A stretch of 64,000 bases of DNA from Bugula neritina. Taxonomy: Eukaryota > Bryozoa > Gymnolaemata > Cheilostomatida > Bugulidae. Each line of letters opens with the position of its first letter. Within the stretch, counting starts at the first letter, position 1. Where the stretch lies: assembly GCA_964035545.1 (NCBI GenBank), contig OZ037767.1, positions 18,442,281 through 18,506,280 on the forward strand, given 5' to 3'. The translations under genes and the position numbers were made by a program. The notes below the pieces were generated by a model. The model searched no databases, had not been told where the DNA came from, and worked only from the letters and a program-made list of their open reading frames with translations. Positions 33,666 to 48,802 of the stretch are shown one piece after another.

Positions 33666-36600
33666 ATGTCAGCCCCCTATATTGACCGAGAAAAGCAACT
33701 GAGATCGGTTTTTGGTAATTATCTAGCTATTGTATTTCTGTCTCTATCAGTCTATGGTTTTCTATAAAGTCAGCAGTATGACTTTTGCTAAACTGTTATT
33801 TTAATGACGTTTTATGTTTGTAATTTCATTTTAATAAAGTTGTATATATTGGAAGCGGAGGATCATAATCGTACACTTAACAGTTAACACTAACGTCTAA
33901 CAGTAACAGTAACACTAACTTACTCTAACAGTAACAGTTATTGTAACACTAACAGTAACTCTGGGTCAGTTACACTTAGTAAGTCTAACAGTAACACTAA
34001 CAGTAGCAGTAAGTGTAACACGGCCCATGACCAGTAGCATTATCATGATCTGCCATGATCATGATGATCACTACATGTACTCGCTATGACTATGACTAGT
34101 AGACAAGTAGTAGTACTACGCCTACTGAGTACCGACACTTGCCCATTTTAATTGCATAAAAAAGTCATAATGATAATAATAATATTAAAATCTTTAGATA
34201 TCTTTGAAGTTTGAAGATCAACATATCAAACACACTGGGACACTCAAGATTTAAGACTTATTAGATATTATGATTATGATTGTCATTAATTTAGATGATT
34301 GGTTATACTAATATGGTTATAGTCTACAGGAGTGCCTCATTTGGTCTAACTTTACATTGTGAAATTCATTTGACTACAGCCACAGATTAAGCAGATGTTA
34401 ATGATTTGAATTTTTTAATCTTTATTCTTTCTGGTGTTTTTTAGTCTAGTAATTGTGACTATAATTTTAGTTGGCAATATCCCGTTTGATGTTACGGAGA
34501 GTGAGCTTCGTGATAAGTTTGAACAAGCTGGTCCTATTGTTAGCTTCAGGTACGTGAGATCTTGTGATTTATCTCAGTCACTAGGTGATGTTTAGAGCTC
34601 TACTCAGACCCTGTGTGCATTAGTTTTGTGGGTAAGTTTGCATTCTGCTGGGATGTTAGTGGAAATAAGCCTCATTTTTTATATTATTTTGCATTATATG
34701 TGTTCATTATATGCTAGTGATAGTAATCATTAAGGGTTAGATTTACATAATGTGGTACTGCATGTAACTGACTTGAAGCCAAAGAGAACCAGCTATTAAT
34801 AGCTGTAAATTACGACCATTATATCATAATGCCTTCTGCTATTAAGTTAACAATATTTTGATGGCTCATCAACACAGAAAAATGATTCAATCTTGTTTTA
34901 ATTGTAAATATGGGTCGCTCTTTGTTGATAGGTTCGTTTTAGTTTAAAGTTGTTCATGTAAGTGAATCTGGTCACCTATTATAGATCAGTTGCTGTTATA
35001 GATTAGTCCATGATCGTGAAAGTGGTAAACCCAAAGGTTATGGATTCATTGAGTACCAAGATGTAGCGACGGCCAACAGCTGTGTACGGAATCTCAACAA
35101 TGTGGAGTACAATGGCCGACCTCTAAGGGTCGGGCCCGCTGCTGGGGGCGACCAGAATAACGAAAATATTAAAGCCCTTCAGCAAGCTTTAGGGGGCCTA
35201 CAACAGGAGTCTCCTTATGGGGACCCTGTTGATCCTACTGATGCACCTGAGGCTATATCTAAAGTAGGCCACTCCGCATTACAATATTACAGTAGTTACT
35301 GTAACTAGAGTATACGGTATACTGAGTAGTTACTGTTACTAGAGTGTACAGTATACTGAGTAGTTACTGTTACTACAGTGTACAGTATACTGAGTAGTTA
35401 CTGTTACTAGAGTGTATAGTATACTGAGTAGTTACTGTTACTAGAGTATACAGTATACTGACTAGTTACTGTTACTAGAGTGTATAGTATACTGAGTAGT
35501 TACTGTTACTAGAGTGTACAGTATACTGAGTAGTTACTGCTACTAAGGTGTACAGTATACTGAGTAGTTACTGCTACTAGAGTGTACAGTATACTGAGTA
35601 GTTACTGCTACTAGAGTATACAGTTTACTGGTTGGCTGTTGAATTTAAAGTTGATTTTGATAGGCTGTCTCTAGTCTGCCCCCAGAGCAGATGTTTGAGC
35701 TGATGAAACAGATGAAGCTGTGTATACAGAATAACCCCAATGAGGCTAGGAACATGTTACTACAGAATCCCCAGTTGGCATATGCACTGCTTCAGGCTCA
35801 GATTGTCATGAAGATAGTTGACCCTCAAGTAGCTATGGTAAGCAACTGTTAATAGTGTAACTGTTGATAGTGTAACTGTTGATAGTGTAGCTGTTGCTAG
35901 TGTAGCTGCTGATAGTGTAGCTGTTAATAGTGTAACTGTTGCTAGTGTAACTGTTGATGGTGTAACTGTTGATAATGTAACTGTTGATAATGTAGCCGTT
36001 GATGGTGTAACTGTTGATAATGTAACTTGGTTTAGGCGCTGCTGCACAGGGAAAGGGATGCAGCACCTGCTTTAAAAACTGACGACCCCCCTAAACCTGT
36101 CATACCCACCCCTGCTGTGAGCAGACCAGGTGGAGGGGGACTCCTAGGGGAACATCCCGGGGATCACACCCCTGCCCCCTCTAACAGACCACCTGGATTA
36201 TTAGACAGGTTAGTTTTGTCATTTAGCTTTGGTATTGATCACTATTATCAGCTCTGCATATCATTATCTTTCTATGGAATAAGTTCCTATGGAAATTCCC
36301 TTTTACTCAACTTCTATTCTGTGTTTTACTCCTACTTTATAGCCACGAGCCTCCCATGACCCACCAGTCTGATAGGTGGTCCGGCGGCTCTGGGGGGTCC
36401 GATCCACGCGGTCCTTCCAATATGTCCCGTAATATTGACCCTCGGGGGCTTCCAGTTGAGCTAGACTATAGAAGAGGTGGGCCCGGTCTGGACCCTAGAA
36501 CTGGTCCAGGAATGGACCCTAGAGCCGGGCCTGGAATGGACCCAAGAAGTCGGCCCGGTATGGACTCGAGAGGTGGGCCTGGAATAGATCCTCGTGGTGG

Positions 36601-37714
36601 GCCTGGAATGCGAGGCGGGCCAGGAATGGACCATAGAAGTGGCCCAGGAATAGACCCTCGCGGTGGCCCAGGCATGGATACCCGTGGTGGTCCGGGAGTT
36701 GACCCAAGAGGTAAGGGCACACCATTGAGTGTCAGTACTGACTGAGGGTTAGTAGTGACTGAGTGTTAGTAGTGACTGACTGAGTGTTAGTACTGACTGA
36801 GTGTTAGTAGTGACTGACTGAGTGTTAGTATACACTTAGTGTTAGTACTGACTGAGTGTTGGTATTTACTGAGTGTTAGTATTCACTACTATTGGAACAT
36901 CTCATAGTGGAATTACTTTTGATGACACCATTACATTGCCTCTTTTAGACAGACGTGATGTGGACTACCGAGGAATAGATCGAGATTACCGGAGAGATCC
37001 CCGTGATTCACGACCTCCTTCAGGTCACTGCATAGTATTTACTCTAGTCAGCTGAAAACATTAGTGTTAATACCATTCTCTGTGTCTTCGCGCTCTATCA
37101 AAGCTGATTAGATTATACTTCTGTGATTCTTTTATTTTGTTTGTGAGACTCTTTTAACCAATTTCCTTGAGTTATTCAAATAAGGAATCAAACTTTTGTT
37201 TTGGTCTCATGTATGGCACCATTTCCTTCACTAGCAGGTTTTTGCACTTTACGTCGTTTCTGTGCTATTCGTTGTTTCTATACCCTATGTTGTTTTGTGT
37301 TTCAGGCGGCCTATTAGATCACCCCAGGGACGACATGAGGTCATCAATGGGTGCTTCCGCCAGACCTGGACCACCCGGTAGTTCGCAATTTTCTCCGAGA
37401 CTTGGTGGAGCTCCCGGGAGAGCCGCACCAGCATCAGCTGTAAGTTACATTATACCAGCTGGCTGGTGGCTGACAGACCCCGCACTGTTCACGAGTCAGT
37501 TTGCTCTATTCACCAGCTGTAACCGTCTGCTTGTACTATTCACCAGCTGTAACAGTCAGTTTGCTCTCTGCAGGGTTCCAGTGATGAGGATAAAGAGAAA
37601 GCAGCTCTCATAATGCAAGTACTTCAGCTCACAGATGAACAGATACAGCAGTTACCACACGACCAGCGCCAGAGTATCCTCATACTTAAGCAGCAGATAG
37701 CTGGGGGACGCTAA
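33666..37714 (+). CDS. CSTF2: Cleavage stimulation factor subunit 2 (CstF-64)
   Basis: Exons 33666-33714, 34471-34549, 35002-35263, 35664-35837, 36036-36208, 36343-36710, 36949-37023, 37306-37439, 37574-37714 join in phase to 484 residues. The N-terminal RRM has RNP2 VGNIPF (residue 17 on) and RNP1 KGYGFIEY. The CSTF2 hinge reads PPEQMFELMKQMKLCIQ to AYALLQAQIVMKIVDP (residues 131-188); it binds CstF-77 or symplekin. The C-terminal three-helix domain is EKAALIMQVLQLTDEQIQQ to QRQSILILKQQI (about 442-480). Between them lies a Pro/Gly-rich region with about ten octapeptide repeats of GPGMDPRG (about 287-368), in the place where vertebrate CstF-64 has MEARA repeats. The protein binds GU-rich downstream elements during mRNA 3' end formation in the nucleus. 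Two stops in a row (TAATAG) end the frame. Confidence 0.96.
33870..34020 (+). repeat. AGTAAC/ACTAAC cryptic repeat in CSTF2 intron 1
   Basis: Words CAGTAACACTAAC and variants recur in the first intron, about 200 bp after the start codon. Confidence 0.65.
35280..35630 (+). repeat. 34-bp minisatellite in CSTF2 intron 3
   Basis: About ten units beginning ACTGAGTAGTTACTGTTACT and ending in AGAGTGTACAGTAT. It fills the intron 35264-35663 from shortly after the donor. Confidence 0.92.
35841..36022 (+). repeat. 15-bp minisatellite filling CSTF2 intron 4
   Basis: About 12 units of GTTGATAGTGTAACT. They make up nearly the whole 198-bp intron 35838-36035. Confidence 0.92.
36720..36890 (+). repeat. 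Tandem repeat in CSTF2 intron 6
   Basis: Units of TGACTGAGTGTTAGTA with duplicated TGAC blocks start ten bases after the donor at 36711. Confidence 0.85.
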
Positions 37715-37805
37715 TAGCACCCCTACTCTGCTGATTAGACTTGTAGTTCACAGGCTGCTAGTTGGCGGAATGTTTCTGTGTTGTCATATACTGTACATAA
37801 AGTGT

Positions 37806-37811
37806 AATAAA
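37806..37811 (+). terminator. CSTF2 polyadenylation signal
   Basis: AATAAA 92 bp after the stop, with a further AATAAA near 37,864. Nothing else was recognised between here and 38,600. Confidence 0.65.
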
Positions 37812-38600
37812 CAAAGCATTGATAATTCTTTCTCTGTATTTCCTCTCTCAGTTGTCTTAGCTGATAATAAATTTTTTATTTTAATCCTAAAACACTTTAT
37901 TTGTACTCCTCAGCTTGCATCCCCTTCAAGCCACTCTACCAGTATATTACTGCATTATGTAATGTTTCACAGTTGCTGCTGTTGAACATGCCTAACGTAT
38001 TATACCAAGTTTTAGCTATATCCATGGGTACAGTTGTTTTGTTACACTCTTGTTGGCATACCTGTATAATAACTGAAGTTTGAGTAAAGTTACCTGTTAA
38101 ACCTTATGCTAAGAGATCTAAGAGTGGGCTGTATGATGCACCCCTCATCATGTTGGTAACATAGCCTGAGGGCTCACTGTAGCAGAAGACACCATAAACA
38201 AATACTTTGTTCCACTTCACCAATGAACTTGATGTTTGAAAAACTGAGCATGTCTGCTCTTTATCATATTGATACAAGTAAAAGCAAATATAAACTTTAA
38301 TCTTTGCTCTCATTTGAAGGTTGCACCATGAATACATCTATTGATATGATGATACTTAAAGATTATATCACATGTAGCTTGCAGTGGGATATAAACTCTA
38401 ACATTGCTTCAGTGATGTACTCACACTGATTACAACATCTTCAGCTGTGATTTCTATGAGCTGCTGTTGGTATTCCTTCAGCTAGAAGCCGTTGCTATCA
38501 GCTTCCTATCTTATGTTAGCATACAGGCAATAGACTGAGCTCCAACCCAGTACTAGATCTTCACATTAACTGAAAGAAGGAGATTAGGCAACCGACAGAT

Positions 38601-41552
<2,952 letters not shown>

Positions 41553-43130
41553 CAAACTTGTAATTTGTTGCAACTTTTTACACCGATATACATATCTCAT
41601 CATTCACTTCACTTGACTAAAGTGTTATGTACCCAATACGGGTTTTGTGCATGAATTCATCTTTCAACAGAGATTTGAAAATCAATCATGAGTTTTTTGT
41701 CATACCATCAACTATAATGTAAATATTATAATTTATAATTGAACATTCAAATTAAAATAACATATTATTATAGTCAAAATAATTCAAACTACATTTTTGT
41801 CTTAATTTTACAAAAATAGATTCCTTCAAAAATACATTGACAGCGTCATTATTTGCTTGTACATTATACCCATTGAGTCTATGTTTAACTCTAGGTGTTG
41901 AACTTATGCATAAATTAAAAACAATTTTGAGGTAATAACTCTCCAAAAACTTACAAATAAGCTTTTTGTTGATTGTGTCATCAAAATTTTAAGAAGATTT
42001 TTGTTGTTGTTCATAGAATACATACATGTTGATATCTTATTTTTCATTATGAGACTGTGCAGTTTTTTTCTTTAAACAAGATGTTATTAGTCAGCCTAAT
42101 CATCAAACATTATTGATTTGCAAAACTGCTACTTGTTACAGTGTATACGCTGTAGATACTTTGCAACCTCAAGCTTTTAGTCACATTATTTGGCTTGAGC
42201 TCTAAAATTTTGAAAATGTGCATTTTACAAAGAGCTAGTTACACCAAACAATTGCACTACAACTTACAGCATAGCATACGATGTAACAAAATTGGGTGTA
42301 CACTAATTTGCAGCATTTTGGACAGTAAGTGACTAAACATACTATCTTCGTGCCATACTTATTTATACAATTTACAACTTTGCTGGAGGCAGGTATAGCA
42401 TATGCAACTCCTGAGCCATATAATAATGTGTAGCCTGTTTTTATTTTAAAGCTTACTAATAGAAAGACATTTTGAACTATGCAATGTGAGGTTAGCAGTT
42501 TTGTTGTCATTTTTCACAACAATCCAAGTTATTGAAAGTAACAGAAACAAAACTGCATGGTATGGCATGTCAACAGGACTTCAAGGCTCTGTAATCAATA
42601 TTCTCCACTTTAAAGTATCCACAATTAACAAAAGTTATGCAATAATTAAAAGAAAACTATAAAACATAACAAACTGTAGAGAATTTTAGTTTATGTATAT
42701 TAGAAAGGCAACTCCCACCCCAATACTCTATTACCCTAGCGTGCATCAAAGGTGATGCACTCAGCCTAATACAGCATGTATGTTACGCTACTGACGTTCA
42801 GGACAAAGGAATAGGATATAAGTAAGCCAATCATTGTGTTTTTAGCTTGACTAACTTGCACCAATCATCTGGGGTCGCTGTAATAAACACGGTTTACATT
42901 TCTTGTTATATAAGGTTTTATGGACTAGCGCAGAAAATTTCCATATCTAAATATTTTTAGCTACTTCCTTGGTGTGCTGCATAAAGTTCTACTTTAAACA
43001 CATTTCCTAAGAAAAACTGGTATCATAACTTTAAAATATTTAGAAATTTAATTTATTGTAAGCAAACTGTTGTGAAAGTTTCAAAAGATTTTAAGCATTT
43101 TTCATTTTTCATTGGTGATTGCAGTCCTAA
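41553..43130. other. Intergenic, no gene recognised
   Basis: AT-rich sequence downstream of the Kunitz gene with only short random frames. An ATTAAA-type signal near 41,751 could serve the Kunitz gene. Confidence 0.55.
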
Positions 43131-43169
43131 TAGGTATATATATATACATGTATATATATACATGTATAT

Positions 43170-43243
<74 letters not shown>
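43131..43243. repeat. (TA)n/(CA)n microsatellite
   Basis: Compound TATATACATG, (CA)n and then a long (TA)n run directly abutting the Penelope-like element's left arm. Confidence 0.92.
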
Positions 43244-43250
<7 letters not shown>

Positions 43251-44423
43251 GTAGTGTGTTCAGATTGTTAATGATACATATATACTTTTTTATTTAAAAA
43301 ATCTCACACGACTATATAGTTTCGTACAGTAAACTGCACTCGTCAGGTGTTAGACTAAAAATAAATAAAATCTATGAAGCATACCGATTATTCAAATTTT
43401 TACATAAAGAAAACTATCATGCTAAACACAACGTAAAACGAAATGCAAACATAGTAGTGGATTTGGTGTTATCTATTAATTAATTAAATTGCTCTTTTTC
43501 TAAAGGATTAGACTATAAAAGCTAGATGTTTGATGGAAAGGGTAATTTATAATTAAATTTCTGCAGCAGCTGTAACTGAGTAAATTTAAACAACATAATC
43601 AACAGCCACAATAAAAGATTACTCAACTCAGCAAACCAACCTCCTCGAGAATGTAACTGCAGAAACAGCACAGTGTGCCCACTAGATGGAAAATGCCTCA
43701 CAAAGTGCATCATATACCAAGCTACAGTTACAACCAAAGATGGCAGCCAACCCCAGACTTACGTGGGAACATCAGAAACAGAATTCAAAACCAGATTGTA
43801 TAACCACAAATCAACTTTTAACAACAAAACAAAAAAGAACCATACTGAATTGAGCAAATATATCTGGAAACTAAAAGACAAGAACACCCATTTTGACATA
43901 ACATGGAAAATTATGAAAAAGACCAACTCATATAACAAAGTCACTAAAAGGTGCAACCTCTGCCTATGGGAAAAATATTTCATAATATACCAGCCCAGCA
44001 AATCTTCCCTTAATAACAGAAATGAGATTCTATCCACATGCAGACATGCACGTAAGCACTACCTGGGCAACATCACATAACAATACTAACAATTCTCAAC
44101 CATAGTACTATCTATTATAAATTACCCTTTCCATCAAACATCTAGCTTTTATAGTCTAATCCTTTAGAAAAAGAGCAATTTAATTAATTAATAGATAACA
44201 CCAAATCCACTACTATGTTTGCATTTCGTTTTACATTGTGTTTAGCATGATAGTTTTCTTTATGTAAAAATTTGAATAATCGGTATGCTTCATAGATTTT
44301 ATTTATTTTTAGTCTAACACCTGACCAGTGCAGTTTACTGTACGAAACTATATAGTCGTGTGAGATTTTTTAAATAAAAAAATATATATGTATCATTAAC
44401 AATCTGAACACACTACATTATAT
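43244..44423 (+). mobile_element. Truncated Penelope-like element in a 310-bp inverted repeat
   Basis: Positions 43244-43553 and 44114-44423 are near-perfect reverse complements (310 bp each) around a 560-bp centre. The centre encodes the C-terminal endonuclease of a Penelope-like retroelement. The right arm behaves as its 3' UTR and the left arm is an inverted copy. Penelope-like elements are known for tandem or inverted partial copies (pseudo-LTRs) and 5' truncation. The reverse transcriptase is missing, so this copy is non-autonomous. The left side abuts a (TA)n tract. Confidence 0.8.
43583..44080 (+). pseudogene. Penelope-type GIY-YIG endonuclease domain (fragment)
   Basis: The frame is open from a stop near 43,580 to TAA at 44078-44080. 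It starts with a Cys-rich zinc-binding segment (ECNCRNSTVCPLDGKC), then the GIY-YIG core: IIYQATV, TYVGTSETEF, TRLYNHKSTF with Arg and His, and LWEKYFII with the catalytic-type Glu, ending CRHARKHYL. This order is typical of the endonuclease that follows the reverse transcriptase in Penelope-like elements. The upstream reverse transcriptase is absent, so it is a fragment although the frame is intact. Confidence 0.8.
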
Positions 44424-44468
44424 TAGCTCTGTCACCCGTGATATCGAGCACTTTACTTTGCTGGAACT

Positions 44469-44623
<155 letters not shown>

Positions 44624-45950
44624 TGTGTGTATATTAAAGTTTGGCTATGAGCATTAAATACAATATACTACTAACCTGTTCCTTACTGTGTTCCAAGTCC
44701 AAAAGGGTATTTAAAATTCTTGTTTTTGCTTTTTCTATAAAATTGCACCTTTTCCAGCAGCTAAAATATAGTTGAAAGTCATTAATTTTGTCTCAATGTA
44801 TTTATTTAGTTGATGAGCTTCAATATTACATAAAGTGAAAATTTATATATGGTTGCTGTATATGCTAATATTTTATGCTGATGTAGTCACTTTTAGATAG
44901 AATTACAGTACCTATAATAATATATAGTCACTGCTATGTATGCCTTAGGAATCTAGCAAAAAAGTGAATTTTTACACCGAATAAAACCCCTTAAATTTGA
45001 CATGAGCACTACTGAACTGTTGAAAGCTTATCAGCTCAAAATACTTTCTCCCAAAGAGAATATTGTAACACCGAGCCAAGGTGAAACAGTCTCAGCTGTC
45101 TTTTAAGCAGAAACAGCTTATGTACTCAACGTATAACACATTAGTCTTTTATTGAAGCTGCTTTACTTTAGCTGAATGCATTTACAATATATAGATTCAT
45201 GTACAGGTGCGTTAAACGTATATGTGCCTGTCCCTATAAAAACCTTCAGTCTCTGTTGAGTCACTTTCTTCTGCATGACTTTGTTATTTAAATTGAATAA
45301 AATTTGAAACTCTATTTTCAAAAGAAACTCCACAGCAAGCGAGAGCAACCTCTTGCCGTCTTGCTTTAGTGTGCTCGTTACCTGCAAATGCATATTAAAG
45401 TATAGATGAATGGCTAATGGTTTGTGGTATTTCATAGTAATAAATTGTAGGCCTAAACACGAGCATGAATGCTACCCTTGACCTACTTGGTAAGATGACA
45501 TTGAAAAAAATTAGAGATAGAAGATCAATGTAAAACATTTCCATCATCAAGTATCAACCCAAAAAAGTTTACCTACCGATGAAAATTTATACAAATAAAA
45601 TACCATAATAATAAACAAAGTTCAAAATAAGGTACAAGTAAAAGCCTCATCAAAATCTTAAAACAACTTGGACATGCAGAGCACTACTCTGAAATGTACT
45701 ATATACCATCATATTATACACAAAGAAATCTTCCTGTGCAAAACTAACCACAACCAACAAACCAATAATATCATAACCAATATTCAAAGCAATTTTAGAG
45801 TCTGCAGTCAAAACAGTTGTGAAAGGTGAGTTGGCTAGAAGACAACATGATTGCTAACAAATTATGGCACAACAGAAATAGCCAATTACACATGCAGTGA
45901 AAAAGTTGCTACTAATCATAAAACAAAAGGAAAACTTGCAAATGTGTCAA
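44624..45950. other. No feature recognised
   Basis: AT-rich sequence without a supported gene; its right part may be decayed retroelement leading into the reverse transcriptase remnant. Confidence 0.5.
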
Positions 45951-46325
45951 AAATATCACGCAATTAGTTTAAGAAGTCATTACTATAGCAAGGTTGTGCT
46001 CAGAATATTGCTGAAAAAGTTAAAACCTCATACTGAAATTATTTTTTCAGATGTCAAATATGTTTCAATTGATTGATGAAGAAATACCGTCAGCTATTAT
46101 AGCTATTACCATGAATTCATTGGCGTTAAAAATGCTTTTGATCAGGTTATGTAACAACACAACGCATTCTTAAATTTCTTGGTCGCCTACATCAGTGATA
46201 ACTTCGTATAAGCAATATGCAATTCCTATAAAAAGAACGCATAAAATGCAGGTTTTAAGGGCAACCATTTAAGTGAATCATTTTCTACAATAATTGCTAG
46301 TGTGAAACAGGGCAGTCAGGTCATG
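45951..46325 (+). pseudogene. Decayed non-LTR retrotransposon reverse transcriptase
   Basis: In shifting frames: YHAISLRSHYYSKVVLRIL and LKPHTEIIF (about 45,954-46,055) match the RT finger region of LINE-type elements (Y-IS-L---SK---RI----LKP--E). FIGVKNAFDQV (about 46,114-46,146) matches palm motif A, and VKQG (46,301-46,312) the motif before the template grip. Stops and frameshifts separate the pieces, and the motif A Asp is replaced by Gly. This is a dead copy; the clade (RTE- or jockey-like) is uncertain. Confidence 0.6.
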
Positions 46326-48385
46326 TCAAAAAGCATAAATTGAAATGGATAACATTACATGACTTTACAAAAGCCATTGACAAGACAATTGCGCAAGGCA
46401 TTGCGCCAAGATGCTAAAGACAAGGAGGTAAGAAAACTCCGAAAGAAGCATACTGGAATGGAAGATTAAAGAAAGGACTGCCATAATAATATTGTCCTGT
46501 CATATAAAAACAAAAGATGATTCTGATGAATAGAAAATGTAGTAATGCTCTTGTATATAGTGTTTATATAAATGGCCTTGTCTGAGTACTAAGCACAGAA
46601 TAAATTCTTAAAAAACATCTTTTCAAACCGATGGTTTAAAAAAATGTAAAACCCGTTTTGTTGTGAAAACTGTGATTTATCTTCTATATAGGTCATAGTA
46701 GTCCAAACTTTGATGTACACTTATAGTAAAGTACATTGTTTAACTCCGATTTGCAAAACCTATTTTATATTTACGTATGCAGGGAGAACAAGTCATGCAG
46801 TGTATATTCAGATTTGTCGCAGCAAAACACACAAACCTTTACACCTTCTTGCTCATACACAACATTAGAAAAATCTTTGAAACAAGACTTTGCAGCCATA
46901 GCTCTGGTAATTGAGAACTGTGTTTGATGATCTATGTTTCCTTAGAAAATTGCTACAAATAAGCAGAAGCTGCTAATTTAATTAATTATATAATTTTCTC
47001 ATCAGATTTATTTAGCAAAAATTTCATTATTCTGTATGCTAATTAAAATGACAATGCCTTTATTAAATTTTAATAAAAGTCTGAATCTTCCTTATATAAA
47101 CATAGAATAGGTAAATATTTTCAGTTTAAGTTTTTTTTGAAAATTTACCTAGTTATTATTGAGCTTATTTCCTATTTAAATTTATTAAAACATAATTTCA
47201 TTTTAAAAAATATACCAAAACATATTAAATATGTTTTGTTGCATTGAGTATAGTTTGAGCTTTATGAGTTAATAAAGATCAAACTATACCCAATACAACA
47301 AAAACTTAGTTGATACGTTTTGGTAATTTTTCTGCAATAAAACCAAGTTGTTATATTATTAGAGCAGAATAAAGTAATGGAACTGGCATACTATAAGCAA
47401 TTTCTCACCCATATCATATAGTGCAGCAACTATATAAATGTTTATTACAGTCTCTTCTTTTCATTGGGATGTACTTGTACAAAAAACACCTACCAAGTTT
47501 AAAGGCATGTTGAAGAGTGCTCATGCACATGTAATCAAGTTAGTGAGATCATATAAAATGAAATGATAATCTATAAGATAACGCAAAACACTGCAGATAA
47601 CCCTATCGAAATTCATACCTCAAGAAACATCACTTAGTCAGAATTACATGGTATAGAGTGCATTAGTATATCTAGCACAGCCACTATGCCTATGAGTATA
47701 ACCATTTGAGAAGGGAGGGAGGGGAGAGCGCTGTAAACTGTTGACAATCTTAAGTATTTTAATTTCTAGATATTTGTTGACTGACTAACAAAGTGCAAAA
47801 AGATGCAAGCGAATCACAGGCATATAATACATAAGTTGGAATATATTCTAACAAAGATACACCAGCTTAGCTAGCATGCCTTTACTCAAATATAGATGTG
47901 TTTCTTCTAGTCCTTAAATTCAAATCACATAACATATTGTATAGGTTATTTGGCAGCGGTCTATTTTGCTGTCGTGCCCTGCTACATATACTGTGATGCC
48001 ACATATAATGCTTTGAACTATTATGTCAACAAAATGTAAGTTATGTGCATCTTCAAATAAAAGAAAAACTATAGTAAAATTGAATACAGCTAACTTTCCT
48101 CCTTTACTACTTTACTGTAGCTGCGCTGACTCACGTCATAACATTGACAGCCAACAGTCAACAAGCTATTGCAAAAACCTTCCATCAAAAGCTTTAACCA
48201 AAACACTTTGTAATTGCAGCTATACTATTTGCTATATACTAGCTTTAATATTCAATATATATGAGTTTCTAGTAGCTGATATTCAGTTGAAGGTCAGTCT
48301 TATTCATATGCTGCGTATTCCCTAATTACTGCTTTTCCATCAGCATAAGACCAATTGCATTAATAATTACAAATCATGCAGTTAT
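46326..48385. other. No gene recognised
   Basis: AT-rich sequence up to the 3' LTR of the Ty3-type element. Short open frames at 46,736-46,927 and 48,023-48,325 show no family resemblance. Confidence 0.5.
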
Positions 48386-48802
48386 TGTAGTGAATTTCGC
48401 AATTCACTATATTATATGTGGGTCAACTTTAACAAAGCCACTACACCAGGTTGTTTACGCTAAGATAGTTTATTATTCACAAGATACAAGAAGTTTTTTT
48501 TACTGCTAACATGAATAGAAACGATTACATATTTAGTGAGCTTTATACACAACTACTCTAAATGAAGTCCCAAGCTGCTCTGTCTGGCTAGCTACTCAGC
48601 GCGCTTCCACCACGAGTAGCTAGCTCCACCTGCTATCAATTAGAATGTCAGTCCTGATTGGTGGTTACTAGTGGTGCCACTGCTGGCCATAGCTACAAGT
48701 CGCAGGAGGTCGATGTAGTCGATCTCCACAATAGTATACAATATAGAGTTGGCCCTTTCGATTAATAAATAACAATAAATTGCACCACTGAAATCCATTA
48801 CA
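48386..48802 (-). repeat. 3' LTR of the Ty3-type element
   Basis: 417 bp, TGTAG to TTACA on the plus strand. It differs from the 5' LTR by five single-base substitutions. The sequence just inside it (minus strand AGGTGTGGCGAG) is a weak polypurine tract. Confidence 0.93.

Noticed and set aside
36466-36725. Minus-strand Pro/Gly-rich frames
   Set aside because: Antisense of the CSTF2 octapeptide repeat exon.
48023-48325. 100-codon plus-strand frame rich in Cys and Ser
   Set aside because: Composition of random AT-rich DNA, no motifs, no splice or promoter context.
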